The notes below the pieces were generated by a model. The model did no database searches. It had not been told where the DNA came from and was given only the letters and a program-made list of their open reading frames with translations. A DNA stretch of 64,000 nt from the NCBI GenBank assembly GCA_028571685.1, contig CM053146.1, forward strand, positions 107,793,431 to 107,857,430, in the 5' to 3' direction. Made by a program: the position numbers and the translations under genes. The DNA is from Heterohyrax brucei (taxonomy: Eukaryota; Chordata; Mammalia; Hyracoidea; Procaviidae). Below are positions 23,777 through 34,560 of the stretch, in pieces; the first letter of the stretch is position 1, and the number at the start of each line of letters is the position of its first letter.

Positions 23777-24734
23777 CTTCGGGCAATTAGCAAAAAATAA
23801 TATTTAAACATTATGGCATGTATTGTCTATCAAGATGGTTTTCAAGTACAGTATTCAACAAAATTGGTGTGGCATATTGCTCACCACACACATAAAGTGT
23901 GAATTACCTAAGTCGTACTGTTTTTTTGCCCTGCTTTGTTACTAAAAGGCTTTAAAAAGCTTTAATATCTGCTACTGATTGCTCCTCTCCCACCTCTTTG
24001 TTTACCAACATCCTGGGTAAGGTTTTAATTAAAATTAGATTAGAGAAATTTTCTAGGCTCTTCTGTCAGTACTGACACCACTACCTTTCAAAGCCCCAGC
24101 TTAGAAATAGTACATCCACCTGGACAGCTCAGGCATGGTGCATCACGGTGGGAGGTAGGAATATCCATTACTGGAAACTGAAACCATGTGGAAGGTATCG
24201 GAGAAGGTCGAGCAGAAGGAGAATGGGAAAGAGTGACTTAGAAAAGAAATGGAGTGGTGGTCGATGATCTTAGGAAGGACACTGCTAGTTCTATGGCCCC
24301 GCTATTTTCTGGCTTACATAGAGCGCTGACTTATGTTGTTGCAATGGAGAAAAACATTCCAAATACCAAGCAACGTATTTGTAAAAGAACTCAAGGAACC
24401 TAATTTACCCATAAATATAGGAACTTCTATGAGTGGGAAAACATGGAAGGGTGACATTCTCTTCCGCCCCAGAGTGACCCTACTCCATTCACAAGCACCG
24501 GCACATGCAAGGTCAACATCATTTAGAGTTTGATTAGTGGACCCTTTAGGGAAAAGAGCTCATCCCAGCTTTCAGCATCTACATTGCAGAACACAACATA
24601 ATACTGTATCTTGTATATCATTTTTCACAGGAAATGGGCCTCCAGAGCTTTTCTTATGCTAAATCAGTAACATCTTAATAGAAATGGCTTCTAACTGAGA
24701 AAAAAGCTCAAAGAGCAGAAGGAAGACAAGTTCC

Positions 24735-24870
24735 AGTTGCATCCCTTTCTCACAAACCTCTCTCTGAACCTCAGCTTCATTATCTATAAAAAGGGAATGT
24801 TTGTACTTGCTGGGACAACTCAATCAAATCTCGAAGTTACCAGCACATGATAGAAATCCAGTAAATCCAC
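24735..24870 (-). repeat. MIR SINE relic
   Basis: CTCTGAACCTCAGCTTCATT and ATCTATAAAAAGGGAATG match the antisense MIR core with little distortion. The flanks are diverged. Confidence 0.65.
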
Positions 24871-26213
24871 TCCCATCCCATCACCCATGAGATACTATGA
24901 GCTTTTGTTTTGCTGAGAAAAGAGGAGAGACACAACAGGGAGTAGGACTGAGAAACAGAAGACAAACAGAGGACAACCTCCTAGTCATTGAGAAACACAA
25001 TAAAAGACAAGGGATTCATGCTCCAGCATTCAAATTTGTTTCTAAAGGAAATAGTTGCCATTCTGGGGAGGAAGAGGGGGGAGGACTTTTTCCTGTGATA
25101 AAGTCAAGTTATCCCGAGAATAATTCACTTTTTAATTGTTTTAATGTTGGCAATGACATCAGAAACTCATCCCTTTATCCCTTTCTTCTACTATGCTAAT
25201 ATGTCATGCAAACTATAAATTTTACAATTAATTCTTCCTCTATCCTCTTTCATTTATAGTATTCCAAACACATGGCAGCTTAAATGCTTAAAACCAGAAC
25301 AAAACATAAACTTAGGCCCCATCTTCAGCCCAGTGATACAGTCTCAGACCTCCTTCACTTTTCTGCGCATGCTAGTCTTTCTCCCAAGATCCCATAGTTA
25401 TAGAGTAGTGAGCTTTCTAAATACAAACTGTAATAAATTCTAACAAAATCAGGTATGACTCATTCACTGAATAGGCAGAATTCAATCATTATTAATTACT
25501 CTCGATTATCAACTTACAATAACTGTTATCCAAAGGCTAATTTTATATATCAGTTGAAATGTTAACCAAGAATTCTGACAGCATAAAAGATTTACTCCCT
25601 TGTAATGTTCACCTAGATTCTTGACTTCATAGCATTGATAATATAAATTTATTTGCATCCTAATCTCTAGAAAAGTTGACTGTTAAATATCCTGAAACAA
25701 TAATATTTTCTTTAGTTATAAACAGCATTTTTATATGTGATAGAAAGGTATTTGGAGATAGGTTTATTTGCAACACAAAGTGTATTTTTTCAAGGGCAAC
25801 ATAGCATATAATCATTAAAATAGCTTGAGTTGATATCTTTAATAAGCTATAACCAGATAATCAAGGGCCATAAAGGATTAATTTTTCTCTTATATTATCA
25901 AAGAACAGCTGTAAAAGTACAAAATCCACTTATAAGCCTGTGTTTACAGTTCCAATTGCAGATTTATAAAGTAATGTGTATAGCAACAGTTTCTTTATCA
26001 TGTTTTCTTTTCTTTTCTTTCAATGGAATTAGGAACCTTTTTGCTTTTTCAAACCTAATACTGAAGATCCCATGGTAACTGCCTTTTAATTTGGTTTTCT
26101 TTCTTAGCTTTTATTGTTCTTTTGTTTTGCTTTTAAGTTAGAAAATAATTTTACTGGAAAATAGTGTACAGGGAAATCAACAATCTAGTCTTTAGCGTAT
26201 GTCGGACCTAGGG

Positions 26214-26342
26214 CAGTGATTCATTGTAGTTCTAAACCCTGAAGAGAATTTGCATTTCTACTCCAGATATACTGAATCAGAATCTACATGCTAACAAGAT
26301 TCTCTGGTGATTCTCACATATAATAAATTTTGAGAACCACTG
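26214..26342 (+). repeat. MER5A-like hAT MITE
   Basis: Starts CAGTG and ends TTTTGAGAACCACTG. GAGAATTTGCATTTCTA, ACTGAATCAGAA and CTGGTGATTCTCA sit in MER5A order. About 130 bp with a middle deletion. Confidence 0.75.
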
Positions 26343-26597
26343 CTCTACAAGTGGCTGTCAGGATTCATTCCTAAATAGCAGTATTAGCATCCTCCTGTAA
26401 ACTAGCTGGAAATGCCAGTTCTCAACATGGATTTGGACTGAACTTGAACAGGTTCAAAGCCCCGACAGCAACTCCTGAGGTTTTTTTTACTATAAGAAAA
26501 GATAAAAGCAAAACAAAAGCTCTTATATTTTCGTTGATAAGAATAAGCAGTGCAGTGCTGTTTTCTGCGTGCTGGCCTACCTTTCTGGTCACGTCTA

Positions 26598-26645
26598 CCC
26601 GGGTCCCTAGGGTCGCCATGAGTCAGACTCGATTCAGCAGCACTT
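26598..26645 (+). mobile_element. SINE/RTE 3' tail scrap
   Basis: GGGTCGCCATGAGTCAGAC and ATTCAGCAGCAC are the shared 3' end of the SINE and RTE families. It is too short to tell which. Confidence 0.55.
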
Positions 26646-26671
26646 GGCTGGCAATGTTAACACTATTCCAT

Positions 26672-26845
26672 TGTTCTTGTGTGCCACTAAGTAGATTCTA
26701 CTCACAGAGACCTCATGAGACAGGGTAGAATGGGGAAGTAAGCTTGAAGTAAAGACTGTAGTCTGTATTGGAGCAGATTGCCAGGTCTTTTCTCCATAGG
26801 AGCCACTAATAAGTTCCAAGTGCAAGCCAAGGAATCCCACTGGGA
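26672..26845 (-). mobile_element. AfroSINE-type SINE, long form
   Basis: Antisense: GTGCCACTAAGTAGATTC, GGAGCAGATTGCCAGGTC, CCATAGGAGCCACTAATAAG. The head side is lost. Confidence 0.65.
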
Positions 26846-27186
26846 CTCCCGAATATAGACTCCATTAGTTTGAAAAATCAATTGCATAGAAGGCACTGAA
26901 ATTTGCAAGAATTAATGATTCCTCTTAAAGAGTAACAATTGTCTACTTCCCTAAATCCTGTAGATATGTCACTCTTTGTAAAGCAGAACTGAGAATACTT
27001 CCCTCTTCTTCCCATTTCAAAACATAAAATTATCGTTAATCAGCCTGTATCTAGCTGGAGCTAGGATCCTTACTATAAAATTATATTACAATTAACCCAT
27101 AACTAAATTTAACATTTATTTTATTCTACTCACGTTTTATGCTTTCATTTTATATTTTAACAAATTTAATGATGTCTTGGAAGAAA
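26846..27186. other. no feature recognised
   Basis: AT-rich unique sequence. Confidence 0.5.
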
Positions 27187-27367
27187 AAGGAAGCCCTGGT
27201 GGCATGGTACTTAAGTGCCTTGTCTGCTACTCAAAAGGTCAGCCGTTCGAATGCGGCAGGTGCTCCCTGGAAACACTCTGGGCAATTCCACTCTGTTCGA
27301 CAGGATTGCTATCAGTCAGAATCAGCTCATTGCCTTGGGTTTTGCTTTGCTTTGTTTTTTTTTTTTT
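27187..27367 (+). mobile_element. AfroSINE-type SINE (reference copy)
   Basis: Well-preserved sense copy. The head GAAGCCCTGGTGGCATGG contains the pol III A-box region, and CAGCCGTTCGAATGC the B box. The body follows (TCCCTGGAAACACTCTGGG), then the RTE-like end GGATTGCTATCAGTCAG, then a T-rich run at 27,356-27,367. This order (tRNA-derived promoter, unique body, LINE-like 3' end) defines the family. The RTE starts directly after it. Confidence 0.9.
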
Positions 27368-29062
27368 AAGAAAAAAATCAAGCCTTGAGTTGCAATATGG
27401 AAGGATTCTATGGGCAAAACACTGAATGATGCAAAAAGTGTCAAAAGAAGATGCAAGGAACACATGAAGTCACTGTACCAAAAAACAGTCAGGGTTCAAG
27501 CATTTCAAGAGGTAGCCTATGAGTGGTAGAACCAGTGGTATTAAAGGAAGAAGTCCAGCTACACTGAAAACATTTGCAAGAAACAAGTCTACAGGAACCG
27601 ACAGAATACAAGTTCAGATGTTTTACCACAGAGAAGCAGCCCTGGAAGTGCTCACTTGTCTCTACCAAGAAACATGGAGAACAAACTATCTTGCCAACCA
27701 ACTGGAGGAGATTCATATTTGTGTCTATTTCCAAAGAAAGGTGACTGAACAGAATGCAGATATTATTGAATAATATCATAATATCACACATAGGTAAAAT
27801 TTTGCAGAAGACCATTCCAAAAGCAGTTGTACAAGTACACAAAACAGGGAATTGCCAGAAATTTAAGTCAGATTCAGAAGAGGACATGAAACAAGGGATA
27901 TTATTGTTAAGGTCAGATGAATCCTGGTTGAAAGCAGAGAACACAGATAGACATTTATATATGTTTTACTGACTGTATAAAGGCATTCTAAAGTGTGGAT
28001 AGTAATATAACATGGGGATCATTATAGATATAACCTTACTAAGAATGAGAGTTTCAGAACACTTAATTGTGCTCATAAAGAATCTGTACATGGATCAAGA
28101 GGCAGTCATTTGAACACAACAAGAGGATACTGCATGGTTTAAAGTCAGGGAAGGTGTGGGTCAGGGCTGTATTTTTTCATTATACTTATTCAATCTGCTG
28201 AGCCAATAATTTGAGAAACCGGACTATATCAAGAAGAAAGAGCATCAGGATTGGAGCAAGACTTAGTAAAAACCTGCAATATGCAGATGACACAAACTTA
28301 CTTGCTGAGAGCGAAAACGACTTGAAGCACTTATTGATGAAGATCAGACTACAGCCTTCCATGTGGATTATACTGCAACATAAAGAAAACAAAAATCCTC
28401 ATAACTGGACCAATAAGCAACAACATACTAAACAAAGAAAAGACTAATGTTGCGGAGAATTTCATTTTACTGTGATACACAATCAACTCCCATGGAAGCA
28501 GCAGTCAGGAAATCACAAGACGCATCGCATTGTGCAAATCTGCTGCAAGAGAGCTTTCTAAAGTGTTCTAAAGCAAAAATGTTACTTTAAGGACTAAGGT
28601 GAGCCTGACCCAAGCCAGGTGCTTTCAGTCATCTCATAGAAGTGTGAAACCTGGACAACAAATAAGGTAAACTGAAGAATTGACACCTTTGAATTACGTC
28701 ACTGGCAAAGAATGCTGAATGTATCACGAGCTGCTGAAAGAATGAACAAATCCGTCTTGGAAGAAGTACACTCAGGTTGCTCCTTAGAAGTAAAGTGGCA
28801 GGACTTCGTCTGTCATCCTCGGGAAACATTATCAAGAAGGACGAGGCTGTGGAGAAGGACATCACGCCTGGTAAAGTACAAGGTGAATGAAAAGGAAGGC
28901 GACCATCAGTGAGGCAGAATGACAGTGCCACAAAGATGAGCTCCAACCCGGCAGTGACAATGAGGACGGTGCAGAACCGGGGAGTGTTTTGTACTGTGGT
29001 GCGCAGGGTCTCCAGCAGTCGGAACAGATGAGACGGCCCCTGACACGGCCAACGACAACGCG
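27368..29062 (+). mobile_element. RTE/BovB-type LINE, 5'-truncated, 1.7 kb
   Basis: Longest uninterrupted RTE in the window. It starts in the linker before the reverse transcriptase (AAAAAAATCAAGCC) and runs to the conserved 3' end (GCGCAGGGTCTCCAGCAGTC). Reverse-transcriptase blocks are visible across several frames, with the active-site YADD at 28,280-28,291. The endonuclease domain is absent through 5' truncation. Many CpGs remain near the 3' end, suggesting a fairly young copy. Minus-strand open frames at 27,489-27,944 and 28,629-29,183 are antisense shadows. Confidence 0.9.
28211..28447 (+). pseudogene. RTE reverse-transcriptase fragment with YADD
   Basis: In-frame 78-codon piece of the RT palm domain. 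LQYADDTNLLAESENDLKHL (residues 22-41) contains motif C, with both catalytic Asp of the palm. Frameshifts on both sides cut it from motif A (upstream) and the thumb. The parent protein would act on its own mRNA at the chromosomal nick; this copy cannot. Confidence 0.85.
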
Positions 29063-30559
29063 GGCCCGAGTTTAAACTTTCAGGGCACAGACTACCACCA
29101 AACTGCTGAAAGGCATAAAGAGCTACGAAAAGGGAAGGCTTGCTTTCGTCTTCCAAATTCACTCGTTTGTATACGAGTTTCAATGTTTAATGAGAATGCA
29201 ACTGCGGGAATGTTAAGCCATTTACATGGATTATTCATTCTGTGAGGAAAGTCAGAATTCTAACTTCAAAACCTAGTAAGTGCCTCTCTGTTATCAGTAA
29301 TTAATAGAATTACTTGACAGAAAATCAGCAAGGATATAAAGAACTGAACAGTAATATCAGCCAACAGGATCTATTAGAAGAAACAAATAATCACATATAT
29401 TATATACATATTATGTATATTATATGTGTGTATACATATACACACATACATATATGCTGAATTTGAATTAATGTATTAACATTTATATCATTCGTGCATG
29501 CTATCACTTGTAGCCTTGTTAATTATATTTATTAACTATGGAAAATGATAAATAATGGTGGTTACTGACATAAACAGTTACTAGTGGATTTTATACACCC
29601 CAAATACCACGATGCATTGGTTCATTAGTAGCTTCCCAACAAAGATAAATTAAGGTTAAAAATTGTTGTGTCACTGATTCAGGATCAAATCAATGACAAG
29701 AGGTTTGGGGTTTGGCTTTATGCAATCCTTTGCTTAACTTTGATAGACATTAGTGCTTTACTGTAGCATATATCATGCAGACACACATATTCTAAAAGTC
29801 TACTAATAAAAATATAGGACTGTAAAACTGGACGGTGTGGTATCCAGTGAAATAAAGGTATAAAGTCTATGTCAACAGAACTTGGAGATGTAAAAGAACG
29901 TGCTTCACGTGCTCTGGCAGTTGAATTTCTATGTAACGTTCTTAGCAGTCTCTCTGCATATCAGGTGGATCATTATAACCTCAACATTCATTTATCTGAT
30001 TCAAAGATTCAAATGTTATTTATGATATTATACATAACTCCATTTGTATCCAAAACAACTGATACTTTTTCTCACAGAAAATGAATACAAGTATAATCAA
30101 AATTTAATTCTAGTTTTTCTGAACTACAGAATAGGTTTTGTCTGAGCTCTGTAGCACTTATATTCAATTTTAATTTGTAATTCTCAATATGTTCCTATTA
30201 CTTTTAGTGAATAATAGGGCCCATGCCTGCAGCTAGTTTAACACCTTTAAATTCCTATGGATCACAATGGAAGATCATGTAGCTCAGCATGTTTCATATT
30301 TCAAAGGTTGTAGGCTGTTAACATTATACTTTTATCAAAATTCCTATTAATTTTTTTGCTGTCAATCTGAAGGTAAAATTACTTTATCACTTTTCTAGAG
30401 AACAAAAATGTGAAGAAATATTCTTTTATTTTCAACTAGCCAAAAGTAAAACTAAAAAAAAGAGAAAGAAATAGAAAAGGTCAAGCATATCACAGCCCAA
30501 GAAAAGCCAATTTATTTTAACACTGCAATGGCACAACTATACATTTATTAATTTAGTCA
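29063..30559. other. unique sequence with TA/CA-rich microsatellite
   Basis: Nothing gene-like. An impure TATA/TGTG/CACA tract lies at about 29,394-29,456. Confidence 0.55.
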
Positions 30560-30763
30560 TTTTCAGCAGTGACTTAGAACTGAACTTTTACTGTGCCAAG
30601 AATTGTGGTAAGATCTACGGAGAGTAGGGAACAACACAATTAGGCACTCATTCTAGTGCCAGTGATAGACAATAAACGAGTAGCAGCTTACAGAGCGATA
30701 ACATGATAGAGCCATAAACCAACATCTTGTTATGTATTGAGTTGTATCCCTAAAATTTTACAT

Positions 30764-30878
30764 TGCTTATTTGTTTCCTAGTAGCCCTGGTGTTGCAGTG
30801 GTTAAAAGTCAGCAGTTCAAACCCTCCAGCCACGCAAGAGGAGAAAGATGTGTCAGTCTGCCTCTGGAAAGATCATGG
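30764..30878 (+). repeat. SINE piece in an inverted duplication, left arm
   Basis: A sense SINE head (AGCCCTGGTGTTGCAGTGG) preceded by GCTTATTTGTTTCCTAGTA. Both SINE and flank are the reverse complement of 32,330-32,453. The middle of the SINE lacks about 22 bp present in the other arm. Confidence 0.75.
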
Positions 30879-30894
30879 CCCCAAATCACTGAAG

Positions 30895-31885
30895 AAAAGA
30901 ATCTTCAGTGGTTACAAGGGCGTACTGGTAGGCAGAGGGGTATTCGTGTATTAGATGCGAATTAGGTTCGGTGAAGGCAGTGATAGCATAAAACAGAAAG
31001 GAGATTAGCACAGCAGGACCACACCCAAAGCTAAAAGGTTTCCTAAATGCCACCCAACAGTTTGAAAGACAGAGTAGCAGAGACAGGGACCTGGGGACCA
31101 TGGTTTCAGGGGACATCTAGACTAACTGATATAACTAAGGGTTTTTTTTTCTGTTTTGGAAGGTTTTTTTTTAAGGAAATATTCTGCATATCACTTTGGT
31201 GAGTGGCATCTGAGGTCTTAAGAGCTAGCAAGTAGCCATCTAAGGGACATCAATTTGTCCCCATTGACCTAGAGCAGAGGAAAATGGAAGACATAAAAGA
31301 CATGTGGAAAATACAAGCCCAGGAAACAGATGGTGCCATATGATCAGGGATTACATCCACATAGGAGCAGAAGCTCTAGATGCTGCTCAGCCACCACCAC
31401 TGACTGCCCTGAAAGGAAACACTCCGTCAAGTCCCTGACACAGCAGGTGGGAAATGGGTGTGCAGAACTGGAACTCTATTAAAAGACCAGACTTGATGAT
31501 CCATCAGACCAGAGGGTCCCCTGATGACATGACCCCTGAACTCTCTGTTAACCCAGAGCTCCAAATAGTACCAAAGCTGATTCTTCAAAGATGGACTGGA
31601 ATCTAAGAGAGAGTGATGCTGGCAAAGAATGCACTTCCTGGCTTAAATACATACATGAGGCTGTCTAGACAGCTGTTGTTCAGAGGTGAGAGGAGAGGGT
31701 GAAGGGAGACAGGAGTCTGTTGAACGGTTACAGAAAGTACAGGGTAGAAAGTAAGTATACTGTCACAGGGTGGGGAGAGCAGCTAGGATTGCACAGTGGT
31801 CTGGGTGAGGCTTTTTACACGGCAGATTGACTTGGATTGTAAACTGTTACTTAAAACACAATAAAATAATTTTTCTTAAAAATCT
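30895..31885 (+). mobile_element. L1 3' UTR, sense
   Basis: Almost pure L1 3' UTR, related to the 4.7-kb and 21-kb copies (GTGAGTGGCATCTGAGGTCT near 31,198). It ends GACTTGGATTGTAAACTG, then ACACAATAAAATAA with a polyadenylation signal at about 31,860. No ORF2 sequence remains. Inserted within the MLT1-like LTR. Confidence 0.8.
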
Positions 31886-32247
31886 GCTTTGAAGTCCTAA
31901 CCTCTGGTACCTATAAACATGACTTCGTTTGGAGATGTTAACAGTTAAATCAACATGACATGGTACTGCAGCTGGATAGGTCCTGATCTAATCTTAATGG
32001 TGTCCTATAAATGAGGAAAAGAGACACAAAGGAAAGAGAGCCATAACAAGGTACATCTAGAAGCCCAAGGATGTCTGGGGCTAGCAGAAGCTAAGACTGA
32101 CAAGAGACGAACTTCCCCATGCAAGAACGTGGCTCTGCTGACACCCTAAATTCAAACTATTAGTCACCAGAATTGTGAGACAATTTCTGCTTTCATGAAC
32201 CACACAATTTATAGTACCTTGTTACAACAGCCATAGGTAATTAATAA

Positions 32248-32438
32248 GTCATTGCCATCCATTCTGACTCATAGCAAACCTATGGGACAGAGCAGAACTG
32301 CCCCATAGACTTTCCAACGCTCTGATCTTTCCAGAGGCAGGACTGACACATCTTTCTCCCCTTGAGTGGTTGGAGGATTTGAACTGCTGACTTTTTATTT
32401 AGCAATGGAATGCTTAACCACCACAACACCAGGGCTAC
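32248..32438 (-). mobile_element. AfroSINE-type SINE, right arm of inverted pair
   Basis: A complete antisense long-form SINE, CATTGCCATCCATTCTGAC to CCACAACACCAGGG. The flanks TAGGTAATTAATAAG (left) and TAGGAAACAAATAAG (right) look like a diverged 15-bp target duplication of the LTR end. Confidence 0.85.
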
Positions 32439-32760
32439 TAGGAAACAAATAAGCATCTTGAAAAGGGTAAGAATTAAACATGAATATGAGAAGAGTGTTC
32501 CAAGAAGAGAGCAGAGACTGTGCAAAGGCCCTAAGCTGAGATATTGTCGGTATGCCCCAAGAAAAGAGAGGAGGTTGGAGTGGCCAAAGAGCCATGAGGA
32601 AGAGGGTGAGGTAGAAGACGAGGCTGGGGTAAATGCCGGGGCCGGATCATCAAGGCCTCTGTACATTGTACAGGCTAAGGAACTCCTGGTAGGAGCAAAG
32701 GGAAGTTACCAATGCATCACGGGGCTCTTCCTAACATCCAAGGGAGAACGGTGAGGGTGG

Positions 32761-33544
32761 AAAGGTGCCACAGCGGGTTGGGCATGGGACGGTGGGGACC
32801 TGGACCGAGGTGCTACCAGTTCAGATGGAGAGAACCAGAAGCAATCACGATCTGTGCAGAAATAGCATAAACACAAACTAGATTACAAATTGGATTGATG
32901 AGGCTATGTGTGTGAAAGAGACAGAGCCGACCCTAAGTCTCTGGAAAGTGTCATAGCTGCCTGTGGAGCTGGGAGCACAGAAGGCAGGTGGATTTACTGC
33001 ACGCGCGTGGACCACGTTAACATCACAATGCCAGCGAGGCGTACCAAGTAAAGACACCAAAAACAGATATAAATTCATCTGGCACTCGTAGGGGAGGTCT
33101 GAGCTGAAACCTAAATTTATCTTTTTTTAATTTTGCCTTTTGCTTTTCATTAAATGTAATGCAGGGCAAGCAGAGAAATATTTTAAAGTCCACAGAGTTC
33201 TTTATCTGTATACATCTTCATATGAACATATAATTATTAATTAAAAGAAATTACATTATATTGTTTTTAACCTGATTTTAACACCCTATTGTAAGCACAT
33301 TTTTAAAGAGAAATACAGATTTCTTCTGATGAATGTAAATCAATGAGTCCTTCATTTTGCTTTATGTTGCTGTACCCAAACTTACTAAATCTCACTTTTA
33401 TAAATGTAAATGGCTTTAATATTTTACTACAATAAGCAGTACAATAATCAAAATCTTGTATGTCTTCATGCATTTGCCCAGTGAAATTGATAGTGCATAA
33501 GACTGGTACACTTTTTCATTTCTTAGACATGTTGCCGAATTAGC
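32761..33544. other. unique sequence with some CpGs
   Basis: No repeat recognised. CpG-bearing sequence remains near 32,790-33,050 (GCACGCGCGTGG). No coding signal. Confidence 0.5.
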
Positions 33545-34560
33545 CCTGTTAGTATTTTTAGGTGTTGCTAGCGTTGGTTCCCACTCACAACACCTCTGTG
33601 TACAACAGAACAAAATGCTGCCTTGTCCTGCACTATCCTTGCAGCTGATGTCACACTGAAGCCCATTGTTGCAGCCGTGTGTCAATCCATCTTGTTGACA
33701 GTTCTCCTCTCTTCTGCTGATCCTCTACTTTATGGAGCATGCTATCCTTCTCCAGGGACTGCTCCCTCCTGACAACATGTCCAAAGTATGTGAGGTAAGT
33801 CTCACCATCCTCACTTCCACGGGGCATTTTCATTGCACTTCTTCAGAGAAACACTTGCTCATTCTAGTCGTTGTCCATGGTATATTCAATATTCCTCACC
33901 ACAGCTCAGAGGTATCAATTCTTCAATCTTCCTTATTCATTATCCGGATTTTGCAGGCATATGAGGTGACTGAAATCACCATGGCTTGGGTCAAGAACAC
34001 AAGCCTTTGTTCTTGAACTGACATCTTTGGTTTTCAACACTTTATAAAGGTCTTTCCCAGCAGACTTGCCCAATGCAGTGCATCTTTTGGTTTCCTGACT
34101 GCTGTTTCCGTGGGTGTTGATTGTGGATCCAAGTAAAATGAAATCCTGGACAACTTCAGGCTTTTCTCTGTTTATAATGGTGTTGCCTTCTGGTTCAGTT
34201 GTGAGGATTTTTGATTTCTTTATGTTAAGGTACATTCCATACGGAACGCTGTAGTCTGATCTTCGTCAGTAAGTGCTTTAACTCCTTTTCACTTTAGCAA
34301 GCAGGGTTGTATCTGCTGCATAACACAGGTTTTTAACAAGTCTTGCTCCAATCCTCACGGCCCACTCTTCTTCATACAGTTTAACTTCTCAGAATACCTG
34401 CTCAGCATACAGGTACAATAAATCCAGTGAAAAGATACAACCCAGATGCACATCTTTCCTAACCTTGAACAACTGCCTCTTGATCTGTATACAGATTCCT
34501 CATGAGTGCAACTGAGTGTCCTGGAATTGCCATTTCTTAACAATGTCATCCTTAATTAAC
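33545..34560 (-). mobile_element. RTE LINE 3' kilobase, antisense
   Basis: Minus-strand RTE from its 3' end (TTAGGTGTTGC..TTGG at about 33,560) into the RT domain. YLTYFGHVVRREQSLEKDSM is encoded near 33,735-33,800 and GSTINTHGNSSQETKRC near 34,070-34,130. Stops and small indels occur throughout. Confidence 0.85.

Larger units (their letters stand above)
23167..26597. other. mostly unique, three small relics
   Basis: Contains the MER20-like, MIR and MER5A-like relics listed separately. The rest shows no gene, repeat or long conserved frame. Confidence 0.5.
30728..32452 (+). mobile_element. MLT1-like LTR with nested insertions
   Basis: Starts near 30,728 (TTATGTATTGAGTTGTATCC) and resumes after an insertion at about 31,886 (TGAAGTCCTAACCTCTGGTA). 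It runs to CACCAGAATTGTGAGACAAT and TAGTACCTTGTTACAACAGCC near 32,230, the standard MLT1 end. CATCTTG occurs just before it (30,722-30,728) and again at 32,453-32,459, a possible target duplication around the whole composite. Inside are an inverted SINE piece and an L1 3' UTR; at its right end is a SINE. Confidence 0.7.
30560..32760 (+). repeat. L2 LINE relic, split
   Basis: Left part 30,560-30,720 (GTGATAGACAATAAACGAG) and right part 32,456-32,760 (GAGTGTTCCAAGAAGAGAGC, TGCAAAGGCCCTAAGCTGAG, GGCCGGATCATCAAGGCC) are consecutive pieces of a sense L2. The composite at 30,728-32,452 interrupts them. Confidence 0.6.

Noticed and set aside
27187..27300. tRNA gene
   Set aside because: The pol III A- and B-box-like sequences belong to the SINE head. 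No cloverleaf with acceptor and anticodon stems is evident.
27489..27944. 151-codon minus-strand open frame
   Set aside because: Antisense shadow of the RTE reverse-transcriptase region.
28629..29183. 184-codon minus-strand open frame, the longest in the window
   Set aside because: It is antisense to the 3' end of a sense RTE element and has no recognisable protein domain.
29394..29456. TATA-rich tract as a promoter
   Set aside because: It is an impure TA/TG/CA microsatellite with no nearby transcription unit.
32280..32754. Overlapping open frames on both strands
   Set aside because: They run through a SINE and an L2 relic and read as chance frames in GC-richer repeats.
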